A stretch of 7,097 nucleotides of DNA from Desulfurococcales archaeon. Its GTDB lineage: Archaea; Thermoproteota; Thermoprotei_A; Sulfolobales; Acidilobaceae. The position numbers and the translations under genes were made by a program. Within the stretch, counting starts at the first letter, position 1; each line of letters begins with the position of its first letter. Under the pieces are notes generated by a model. It ran no database searches. It had not been told where the DNA came from and saw only the letters and a program-made list of their open reading frames with translations. Shown here in pieces: positions 1-6,075 of this stretch. The stretch is taken from the NCBI GenBank assembly GCA_027012045.1, contig JALUZI010000157.1, forward strand, positions 1-7,097, in the 5' to 3' direction.

Positions 1-14
1 GGGATGACCGTATT

Positions 15-761
15 ATGGCCGGCGAATATATCGTCGAGGTTAGGGATCTCCATAAAATTTACCCCGGAGGAGTCCACGCCGTTAAAGGACTGTCATTCTC
101 CATCAGGCAAGGAGAGATATACGCTTTAATAGGCCCCAATGGAGCAGGCAAAACAACGACACTGAGGATAATATCAACACTAATTAAACCAACCAGCGGC
201 GACGTAATAGTATACAACGCAAGCGTCACGGCAAACCCTGATGGAGTGAGACGTGTCATATCGTACTTACCGGAGGAAGCCGGGGCATACAGGAACCTCA
301 AGGGAATAGAGTACCTCAAACTCATGGCCGGCTTCTATAGTTTCGGGGATCGGTCACCCGAAGAGATAGCCGGTGAAGCCGCTGAAATAAGCGGATTAGG
401 AGACAGGTTGTATGATAAGATTAAAACATACAGTAAAGGTATGAAGAGGAGGCTACAAATAGCCCGGACACTTGCACCTCACCCGAAGCTAGCTATCCTT
501 GATGAACCTACAAGCGGGCTGGACGTTCTCGCCAGCATGGAGATAAGGGACATCATCAAAAAGTACAGGCGGGACTATGGAGTTACCATCCTTCTGAGCA
601 GTCACAACATGCTGGAAGTAGAGTATCTGAGCGATAGGGTGGGAATAATTTACAAGGGGAAACTTCTCGCTGAGGGGCCTCCCAGGAAAATAATGGATGA
701 AACAGGGACAACGAATCTTGAGGAGGCATTTAAAGTTCTGATCGGGAGGGTCGAACAGTGA
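15..761 (+). CDS. ABC-2 type exporter ATP-binding subunit
   Basis: Cytoplasmic ATPase that would power the membrane permease encoded immediately downstream; substrate unknown. The 248 residues are a complete single nucleotide-binding domain. Seen in the protein: Walker A GPNGAGKT (40-47), signature YSKGMKRR (139-146) in place of LSGGQ, Walker B LAILDE (159-164) with catalytic Glu164, D-loop SGLD (167-170) and switch His197. The Q-loop position reads LPEE (85-88), so the usual Gln is Glu; this and the YSKGM signature are typical of the NatA/CcmA-like ABC-2 ATPases. The Leu/Glu-rich C-terminal tail (about 220-248) is normal for the group. The start is the first ATG in frame, but the frame is open to the window edge 14 bases upstream, so a slightly longer N-terminus is possible; the upstream bases give only a weak GGGATGA match to a Shine-Dalgarno. 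Its stop overlaps the permease start by 4 bases. Class is certain, cargo is not. Confidence 0.95.
   Translation: MAGEYIVEVRDLHKIYPGGVHAVKGLSFSIRQGEIYALIGPNGAGKTTTLRIISTLIKPTSGDVIVYNASVTANPDGVRRVISYLPEEAGAYRNLKGIEYLKLMAGFYSFGDRSPEEIAGEAAEISGLGDRLYDKIKTYSKGMKRRLQIARTLAPHPKLAILDEPTSGLDVLASMEIRDIIKKYRRDYGVTILLSSHNMLEVEYLSDRVGIIYKGKLLAEGPPRKIMDETGTTNLEEAFKVLIGRVEQ
744..750 (+). promoter_or_regulatory. Ribosome binding site for the ABC permease
   Basis: GGGAGGG lies 7 bases before the GTG at 758, inside the end of the ATPase gene. It decides the GTG start and, with the GTGA overlap, supports translational coupling of ATPase and permease. Confidence 0.75.
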
Positions 762-2062
762 TTAGGCCGCTAGTCAAAAAGGAGATACTGGATCTCCTGA
801 GGGATCCGAGGATTATACTGGGCATGATAGTTCTACCGTTAATAATGTTCGGGGTATTAGGGGAAGTTATGAACTATGGGACCCAGCAAGCTATATCTGT
901 GTCACAGCCAACTTCAATGAGGATAGCGGTCCTAGACCTGGATGGAGGGAACCTTTCCAGGGATCTGGTCTCATACTTGAAGAGTATGACCAGGGAAACC
1001 GTTGTCGTCGATAAGATAGTAGGAGATCCGGGTCTATACGCTGAAACTCATGGTTATACTGGTGTAGTGGTAATACCTAGAGGGTTCACAGCTAATCTTT
1101 CAAAGGGTACTCCTGCCCTGGTTGAAGTTTATACTTATATGAGAGAAGTGAGCATAGCAGAGGCCAGCCGTATATCCTCTCTAGTCGGCCTAGTCAGTGG
1201 TTACAGCAATGTGGTTAAGCAGAGGTTCGCTACCGAGACACATGTATCACCGGGATTCGTCAATAATCCAGTACTGGTCTCGGGCTCCGTGACCATGGGT
1301 GGTAGGCATTACAGCGCGGGTCAAGTTAACGCGTTGACAGGGCTTCTTTTCTCGGTGGTGTTTGCTCCACTTATAGTGGTTGGGTATGCCAGTCAGATAG
1401 CTGCGACTACTATGGGTGTGGAGAAGGAGGAGCATACGCTTGAGGTGCTTCTGAGCTTGCCGTTGAACAGGAGGAGTATCGTTATCGCTAAACTGTCGGG
1501 CAGCATTGTTATCTCGATACTTGCAACACTAGGGCTCTCCGCAGGTCTCTACATGTATATCGAGAGTGTCGGTGGATTATCGGGCGGTGGAAGCATGCCC
1601 CTGGACTTGTTGAGAAATGTTTTGACTCCATATAGCATAGCGACTATAACTACTGCGCTTATAATAGGGGTGGTTCTTTCCACGTCTCTCTCAATGCTCC
1701 TGGGCATATTCGGTAAAGACGTGAGGAGTAGCCAGTCAATGGCAGGCGTAATCTGGACTCTGGTATTCATAGTAGGTTATGGGCTGGCTATGATTCAGTT
1801 CTCGAGTCTATCACAGTCTATGAAGTATGTGGTTGCAGCTATTCCATTGGCGGCTCCTGTGTTGGCTTTGAAGCTGTCCATGACTAGTATCACCGGGATT
1901 GTATGGGTTAGCATTGCTTTCCACTTCATAGAAACGATACTGGTACTGTATGCTCTGGCAAGAGTGATTGGTAGCGAGATCCTGATAACGGGGCTAGGGT
2001 TATCTGAGAGGTTCAAAAAGCGCGGGAGGAAGAGAGGTTTTGCCTGGAGGCGGCATAGATGA
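758..2062 (+). CDS. ABC-2 type transporter permease
   Basis: Integral membrane subunit partnering the upstream ATPase. The 434 residues have the NatB-like ABC-2 layout: one N-terminal span (about 19-38), a large outside domain (about 40-190, with sequons Asn65 and Asn113), then a cluster of about five or six spans (roughly 193-213, 247-268, 294-315, 327-346, 355-375, 379-400). After the second span comes the cytoplasmic ABC-2 motif EKEEHTLEVLLSLPLNRR (222-239) followed by I-x-x-AK, the conserved EKE-TLE-LL-P-R block. The GTG start is chosen because it overlaps the ATPase stop as GTGA and has GGGAGGG 7 bases upstream. The C-terminus (418-434) is an unusually basic cytoplasmic tail with ten Arg/Lys in 17 residues. 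The next gene starts inside this one's stop (ATGA). Export of a peptide, lipid, ion or drug is possible; the sequence does not show which. Confidence 0.93.
   Translation: MIRPLVKKEILDLLRDPRIILGMIVLPLIMFGVLGEVMNYGTQQAISVSQPTSMRIAVLDLDGGNLSRDLVSYLKSMTRETVVVDKIVGDPGLYAETHGYTGVVVIPRGFTANLSKGTPALVEVYTYMREVSIAEASRISSLVGLVSGYSNVVKQRFATETHVSPGFVNNPVLVSGSVTMGGRHYSAGQVNALTGLLFSVVFAPLIVVGYASQIAATTMGVEKEEHTLEVLLSLPLNRRSIVIAKLSGSIVISILATLGLSAGLYMYIESVGGLSGGGSMPLDLLRNVLTPYSIATITTALIIGVVLSTSLSMLLGIFGKDVRSSQSMAGVIWTLVFIVGYGLAMIQFSSLSQSMKYVVAAIPLAAPVLALKLSMTSITGIVWVSIAFHFIETILVLYALARVIGSEILITGLGLSERFKKRGRKRGFAWRRHR
2046..2050 (+). promoter_or_regulatory. Ribosome binding site for the propeller gene
   Basis: GGAGG, 8 bases before the ATG at 2059, within the permease coding sequence. 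It fixes the start that overlaps the permease stop as ATGA. Confidence 0.75.
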
Positions 2063-3378
2063 CTCCTAGGGAACCAGTAGGTAAGGGGTTGAGTATAGCT
2101 AAGGCTATAGGTGTCTCGCTACTCATAGTAGTCCTGCTTGCCGGCATACTGGTATCAGTCCACTCCCTGATACAGTGGATCTCATTCAACTTAGTGATGC
2201 ATTCCAAGATAAGTGGGCTAGGGGGATGGGTCAGATCGGCTACTTGGAGCCAGGACGGTAGAGAAGTTGCTGTAGGACTGGGTGGTTATAGCTTAGAAGA
2301 TAAGAGGGGAGCTGTGATACTGTTAGGTGGGGATGGTAGGGTTCACTGGCGGTTCAATACCAGCTCACATGTAGTCCATCTATTATGGCCCGCGGAACCG
2401 AATTTCATAATAGCGGTCACGAAGTCCGGCGATGTATACGCGTTCAAACCATCGACTGGTAAAGTAATATGGAACACGTCAACACATGGATATGTGTTCG
2501 ACGCGGCCTTAGACCCTAGAGGATCAATGCTGGCTGTAGCAACTGGTTTACCGTCCCCTGGTGTTTACATATACAATATGAGCACCGGAAAACTCGTCTG
2601 GAGCGCGCATAGGTTCATGGAAGCCTATGATGTCGACTGGAACAGTAACGGTAGCCTGATCGCGGCTTGCTACACGTTTAACATACCTACAACCCACGGG
2701 GAAATAGACATCTATACAAGGGAAGGCGAACTTGTACAACGAGTCAACGGGTCCAGCGAGTTCTGGAAAGCCAACTTCTCGCCCGATGACAAGTACATCG
2801 CCATAGCATACGGGTTCCCGTACCACCAGCTCGCTATATACAGGTTCAACGGCTCGGTAGACGGGAGAATAGGGGTCTCCTATCTCGGCGGATCAATATG
2901 GAATATTTACTGGACACGAGGAAGGCTCATGTTATCCATCGGAAGGCCGGGAAACGTCTTTGTCATAACAAAGCCTTCCAACCTAAAGGAGCGGTTGGAG
3001 CTCCATGCACTCAGGGGAGAGTTGGTAGCTGCTGTGCCAGAGCTGGATACAGGGCTCGTAGCACTTTCGTCAGAATGGTTCGAGCATTACGTTGAGAGCC
3101 ACGGGTCACTATATATCTACAAGCTTGATGGAAAGCTTCTTTGGAGCACGGACAACCTTGACGGGGGAGGATACACGCTCGACTGGAGCCCCGACGGTAA
3201 ATTCCTCCTCGTAGGCACTAAGCGGGGCACAGCCTACGTTTTTAACGCTGGAAAGTTCGGTGAAGCAGGGCTCATGGATAAGACTTCCATCCTCATTGGA
3301 ACCGTTGTATTCATAGTTGTAATAGGAGTTCTATACAGGTTGTACCCGGGACTCTTCAAGCTGTATTATAGGGGTTAA
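2059..3378 (+). CDS. Membrane-tethered extracellular beta-propeller protein, WD40/PQQ-like repeats
   Basis: No named family recognised. The 439 residues have a hydrophobic span near each end (about 17-38 and 409-427) enclosing a repeat domain. About eight blade-like units can be picked out, starting near 57, 102, 143, 186, 233, 278, 315 and 370. They combine WD40/PD40-type strands (SQDGREVAVG 64-73, SPDDKYIAIA 241-250, SPDGKFLLVG 377-386) with quinoprotein-type turns (TGKVIW 133-138, TGKLVW 176-181, DGKLLW 357-362). A basic N-terminus (Arg4, Lys9, Lys15) predicts it is cytoplasmic, placing the propeller outside. Sequons at Asn100, 139, 173, 197, 230 and 264 agree with an exposed, glycosylated domain. 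It overlaps the ABC permease by 4 bases, so it is probably a partner of that exporter, for example a substrate chaperone, surface receptor or scaffold; that role is inference. A cofactor-binding (PQQ) function is not supported by specific residues. Confidence 0.88.
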   Translation: MTPREPVGKGLSIAKAIGVSLLIVVLLAGILVSVHSLIQWISFNLVMHSKISGLGGWVRSATWSQDGREVAVGLGGYSLEDKRGAVILLGGDGRVHWRFNTSSHVVHLLWPAEPNFIIAVTKSGDVYAFKPSTGKVIWNTSTHGYVFDAALDPRGSMLAVATGLPSPGVYIYNMSTGKLVWSAHRFMEAYDVDWNSNGSLIAACYTFNIPTTHGEIDIYTREGELVQRVNGSSEFWKANFSPDDKYIAIAYGFPYHQLAIYRFNGSVDGRIGVSYLGGSIWNIYWTRGRLMLSIGRPGNVFVITKPSNLKERLELHALRGELVAAVPELDTGLVALSSEWFEHYVESHGSLYIYKLDGKLLWSTDNLDGGGYTLDWSPDGKFLLVGTKRGTAYVFNAGKFGEAGLMDKTSILIGTVVFIVVIGVLYRLYPGLFKLYYRG

Positions 3379-3384
3379 CCTAAC

Positions 3385-3396
3385 AGTTTTTACTTC
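3385..3396 (+). promoter_or_regulatory. T-rich element between propeller gene and thrS
   Basis: The 68-base gap before thrS holds a TTTTTAC run. Centred about 57 bases before the TTG it could be a weak TATA box, giving a start of transcription near 3415 and a leader of about 30 bases. Lying just after the propeller stop, it could equally be the T-tract terminator of the ABC unit. The two readings cannot be separated by eye. Confidence 0.3.
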
Positions 3397-3431
3397 ACCC
3401 CATCATACACCTATTCAACACCGGGATTATT

Positions 3432-3437
3432 GGAGGG
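3432..3437 (+). promoter_or_regulatory. Ribosome binding site for thrS
   Basis: GGAGGG, 9 bases before the TTG at 3447. This strong site is the main reason for accepting a TTG start for thrS. Confidence 0.7.
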
Positions 3438-3446
3438 AGTAAAGGT

Positions 3447-5141
3447 TTGAAGGAAGCCGTAATAGACCAGGACCTCCAGGCTTATGCCGGTATAATAGCT
3501 TCGAAAATTATCGCGGATAAATATGGGTTCAAGCCGCTGGGCTGCAGCGTATCCGATAGGGGGCTCGCATGCGACTTCGACAGCAAAGGCTCCTATCCTA
3601 GTATAAACGAGGTACAGGAACTGCTTGGAGAAATAGATGGATTAGGAGGAGTGAAGTGCGAGGTAACCAGTGAACCCAGGCTCCTAGCTCTGGGCAGGCC
3701 TAAAGTGTGCAGTTTAGATGGGGTTGAAGTGCCTATTGAGGGGGAACTGAAGCCTGTCCCGGCTGATAAGGTTTTCATTCACGTGCTAAACGTGTCAACC
3801 CATAATCCGGAGCCGGGTGTTAGGCTCCTCAGAATCAACATGGTCGCATTCAAGTCTAGGGAAGACCTAGAAGAGTATTTGAAGTGGCTCGAGGAGGCGG
3901 AGAAGAGGGATCACAGGGTTCTGGGGAGAAAGCTGGACTTATTCAGCTTCCACGAGGAAGCTGGCGCGGGGTTAGTCCTCTACCACCCCAAGGGACAGAT
4001 CATCAGGGAGGAACTAATCAGGCTTGCACGGGAAATAAACGACAGTCTAGGATACAAGGAGGTTTACACGCCACACGTGTACAGAAGCATGCTTTGGAGG
4101 ATAAGCGGCCACCTAAGCCACTACAGGGACAAGATGATACTAGCAGAAATAGAGGGAGACGAGTACGGTGTCAAGCCGATGAACTGCCCAGGGCATATAC
4201 TCATCTACAAGTCAATGCCTAGGAGCTACCGTGACCTTCCCTTCAAGCTCTCAGAGTTCGGTACTGTTTACAGGTGGGAGAAGAGGGGGGAGCTATATGG
4301 CCTTCTCAGGGTGAGGGGGTTCACCCAGGATGATGGCCACGCGTTCCTGAGGGAGGACCAGGTTAAGGATGAGGTTAAGGCTATACTGGAGAAACTCCTC
4401 TGGATGCTCTCGCTCTTCGGCTTCAAGGGTAAGGATGTTAAAGTGAGCCTTTCGACGAGGCCGGAAGAATACATCGGGACTGTTGAGGCGTGGGAGAAAG
4501 CCACTGAAGCTCTGAGGCTAGCCCTAGAAGAACTGGGGCTCGAATACGAGGTAAAAGAGGGTGAGGGAGCGTTCTACGGGCCCAAGATAGACGTGGACTT
4601 CCGGGACAGCCTGGGCAGGTGGTGGCAGTGCGGCACGATACAAGTAGACTTCAACCTGCCCGAGAGATTCAACATAGTCTACACCGACGAGAAGGGAGAG
4701 GAGAAGAGGCCTGTCATGGTTCACCGAGCACTACTAGGTAGTGTAGAGAGGTTCATGGCTATTCTCATAGAGAACTTCTCCGGCCGGCTACCGACATGGC
4801 TAAGCCCTGTCCAAGTGGCTGTCATACCTGTTACCAGGGAACAGCAGAGCGTGGCAGAAGAATTAGCGCGGCGCTTGAAGGAGTCTGGTATCAGGGTTGA
4901 AGTCATGGGGGGGAGCGGTAGTCTGGGCAAACGCGTCAGGGAGGCTTACAGCATGGCTATTCCATACATAGTAGTTATCGGCCGCCGTGAGAGCGAGTCA
5001 GGCCGTATAACTGTCAGGGCTAGAGGGAACAAGGAAGCCCGGATGGTCGATCCAGAGGTTTTCCTCGAACTGCTCCTGCGGGAGATAAGGGAGAGAAGGC
5101 TGGATCAGCTCGCCATAGATTCCCTCCTGTCCTCACAGTAG
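3447..5141 (+). CDS. thrS: Threonyl-tRNA synthetase, catalytic type without editing domain
   Basis: Charges tRNA-Thr with threonine in the cytoplasm. The 564-residue class II synthetase shows the three zinc ligands that select threonine: Cys247 (MNCPGH, 245-250), His298 (FTQDDGH, 292-298) and His426 (VMVHRA, 423-428). Motif 2 includes Arg276 in YRWEKRGELYG and motif 3 ends GSVERF with Arg435. The linker RDHR-x-LG-x-x-LDLFSFHEE (154-171) precedes the catalytic core, and the anticodon-binding domain starts near LPTWLSP (448-454) and runs to about 550. The first 130 residues contain neither the HxxxH/Cys editing centre of bacterial enzymes nor the archaeal D-aminoacyl-deacylase-like editing domain. 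This matches the crenarchaeal ThrRS-cat group (Sulfolobus, Aeropyrum), where a separate ThrRS-ed protein proofreads in trans; none is visible here. The N-terminal part has four Cys (33, 42, 71, 88). TTG start supported by GGAGGG. The 3' end overlaps an antisense small ORF. Confidence 0.97.
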   Translation: MKEAVIDQDLQAYAGIIASKIIADKYGFKPLGCSVSDRGLACDFDSKGSYPSINEVQELLGEIDGLGGVKCEVTSEPRLLALGRPKVCSLDGVEVPIEGELKPVPADKVFIHVLNVSTHNPEPGVRLLRINMVAFKSREDLEEYLKWLEEAEKRDHRVLGRKLDLFSFHEEAGAGLVLYHPKGQIIREELIRLAREINDSLGYKEVYTPHVYRSMLWRISGHLSHYRDKMILAEIEGDEYGVKPMNCPGHILIYKSMPRSYRDLPFKLSEFGTVYRWEKRGELYGLLRVRGFTQDDGHAFLREDQVKDEVKAILEKLLWMLSLFGFKGKDVKVSLSTRPEEYIGTVEAWEKATEALRLALEELGLEYEVKEGEGAFYGPKIDVDFRDSLGRWWQCGTIQVDFNLPERFNIVYTDEKGEEKRPVMVHRALLGSVERFMAILIENFSGRLPTWLSPVQVAVIPVTREQQSVAEELARRLKESGIRVEVMGGSGSLGKRVREAYSMAIPYIVVIGRRESESGRITVRARGNKEARMVDPEVFLELLLREIRERRLDQLAIDSLLSSQ

Positions 5142-5245
5142 TCTCTCCATCTTTTAACCAGGTATTTGTAGAGTAGAAGGGAGGCTAGGCCTATGGTGGC
5201 TAGGCCTAAAGCCTCTATTTCTAGGTCTACCCGTGTTATATGCAT
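5105..5245 (-). CDS. Putative 46-residue single-span membrane protein
   Basis: Small ORF found by reading the minus strand beyond the stop of the neighbouring exported-protein gene. The ATG (5245-5243) is preceded by a perfect GGAGGT, 11 bases upstream. The product begins MHITRVDLEIE, then one hydrophobic segment (about 12-29) carrying a repeated GLA (GLATIGLA, 14-21), then a positive cluster KRWRD (31-35) and a polar, charged tail ending at a TGA. That layout (acidic start, span, basic flank) suggests an inserted membrane protein with the C-terminus inside. It lies 24 bases after the upstream stop and in the same frame, so it could also be a read-through or split extension of that gene. Its last 37 bases are antisense to the end of thrS. 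No family recognised; real coding status rests on the ribosome site and the protein pattern only. Confidence 0.5.
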   Translation of the reverse strand: MHITRVDLEIEALGLATIGLASLLLYKYLVKRWRDYCEDRRESMAS

Positions 5246-5256
5246 AGGGGACTGGT

Positions 5257-5262
5257 ACCTCC
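5257..5262 (-). promoter_or_regulatory. Ribosome binding site for the small membrane ORF
   Basis: GGAGGT on the minus strand between the stop of the exported-protein gene and the ATG at 5245, leaving 11 bases to the start. It matches the archaeal anti-Shine-Dalgarno fully and is the best single reason to believe the small ORF. Confidence 0.5.
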
Positions 5263-5269
5263 AGGCCTT

Positions 5270-6019
5270 TCACTCCTCGACTAGCTCTCTGAACCCTAGG
5301 ATCAACGCGAAGCCTGCGACCCACCCGGTTAGCAGTAGCATGTTCATCCTAACCTGGATAGGGTTAGAGTGGCTTGTCAGCTGAGCGGTATAGTCGAGTG
5401 TCTCGTTTATACTGGGTATATCAACCCTCAGATGGCTCTGCACTGGCACTAGAGTATTCTTGTCGTAGTACTGGTCTATAGACACTGTCATCTGGCCGTA
5501 CTTAGGGTGTACTAGGACTGTTTCGCTTTGGCCGAGCTGGTAGTGGCTGGCCGGCCATAAACCTCCGACCGTCTGCACTGGTGCTTCACCTGTCTTCACC
5601 AGTATTCCTCCAAGTATGAAGTTCGGCACAACAGTAGCGTTCTTATAGGTTTTGGGCAAGGGGTGGACTGACATTATTATGAATGCTGGTGGAACATTTG
5701 CTCCCTCCTCCCATACCACCATTTTACCCGTGGACCAGTCTGTGGCAGTGATGCCCAAGTAGAGCGAGGGGTTGCTGCATGCTATGCTATTGGTCGGCTT
5801 CACATCGATTCTAAGCGTTCCATTGCTCGTAAAGACCCCTTGGTTATTATAGTCGAGCTTATAGACTAGCTCTGATGCTTTTAGCGGGTAACTGTATTCT
5901 TGGCCGCATATAACAGTGTAGTTACTGGCTAGTGACTCGTTGTGATCGTATTCTGCAATGAAGACATAGCCCGCTGCAATTGCTATTAGGAAGAGTAGAA
6001 TCGCGTACGCGTACTTCAC
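5270..6019 (-). CDS. Unrecognised exported protein anchored at both ends
   Basis: No family recognised. The 249 residues carry an N-terminal hydrophobic span after MKYAY (about 5-24), a polar outside domain of about 200 residues, and a C-terminal span (about 226-244) followed by a short acidic end, FRELVEE. Sequons at Asn27, 33, 66, 127 and 205 and the lone Cys pair (38 and 81, a possible disulphide) fit an extracellular domain. Content of beta-type stretches and Tyr/Thr/Val is high, suggesting a beta-sandwich rather than an enzyme; no catalytic motif is seen. The GTG start (6019-6017) is set by an in-frame TAA five codons upstream with no other start between, and by GGTG 7 bases before it. 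It follows the MBL gene by 56 bases, and that gap holds a TATA-like box, so it may have its own promoter. The small membrane ORF follows by 24 bases. Confidence 0.82.
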   Translation of the reverse strand: MKYAYAILLFLIAIAAGYVFIAEYDHNESLASNYTVICGQEYSYPLKASELVYKLDYNNQGVFTSNGTLRIDVKPTNSIACSNPSLYLGITATDWSTGKMVVWEEGANVPPAFIIMSVHPLPKTYKNATVVPNFILGGILVKTGEAPVQTVGGLWPASHYQLGQSETVLVHPKYGQMTVSIDQYYDKNTLVPVQSHLRVDIPSINETLDYTAQLTSHSNPIQVRMNMLLLTGWVAGFALILGFRELVEE

Positions 6020-6057
6020 ATCGCAGCACCATTAAGTAGAGTAGGGAGAGGGGTCCT

Positions 6058-6067
6058 CTATATATTT
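6058..6067 (-). promoter_or_regulatory. TATA-like box for the exported-protein gene
   Basis: AAATATATAG on the minus strand, centred about 43 bases before the GTG at 6019. Transcription would start near 6036, giving a leader of about 17 bases that contains the GGTG site (6030-6027). The spacing is right for a crenarchaeal promoter. Confidence 0.5.
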
Positions 6068-6075
6068 GAGTGGGT

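Noticed and set aside
261..290. Glu in place of Gln in the Q-loop of the ABC ATPase (LPEE)
   Set aside because: Looks like a defect but is the usual form in NatA/CcmA-like ABC-2 ATPases, so it is not remarkable.
59..325. Minus-strand open frame antisense to the ABC ATPase
   Set aside because: It is opposite the Walker A region of a clearly real gene, and has no ribosome site or recognisable protein pattern.
3884..4222. Long open frame inside thrS on the same strand, another frame
   Set aside because: It lies wholly within the catalytic core of thrS, its protein is low-complexity and rich in Gly/Arg/Gln with no domain pattern, and there is no ribosome site. It is a shadow.
5182..5208. Direct repeat of GGCTAGGCCTA, with an inner palindrome TAGGCCTA
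   Set aside because: Two copies only, explained by the repeated Gly-Leu-Ala codons of the small membrane ORF; no third copy or insertion boundary is seen.
6048..6058. Short hairpin GAGG-GGT-CCTC in the gap between the MBL and exported-protein genes
   Set aside because: A four-pair stem with no T-run after it is too weak to call a terminator, and it borders a better supported TATA box.
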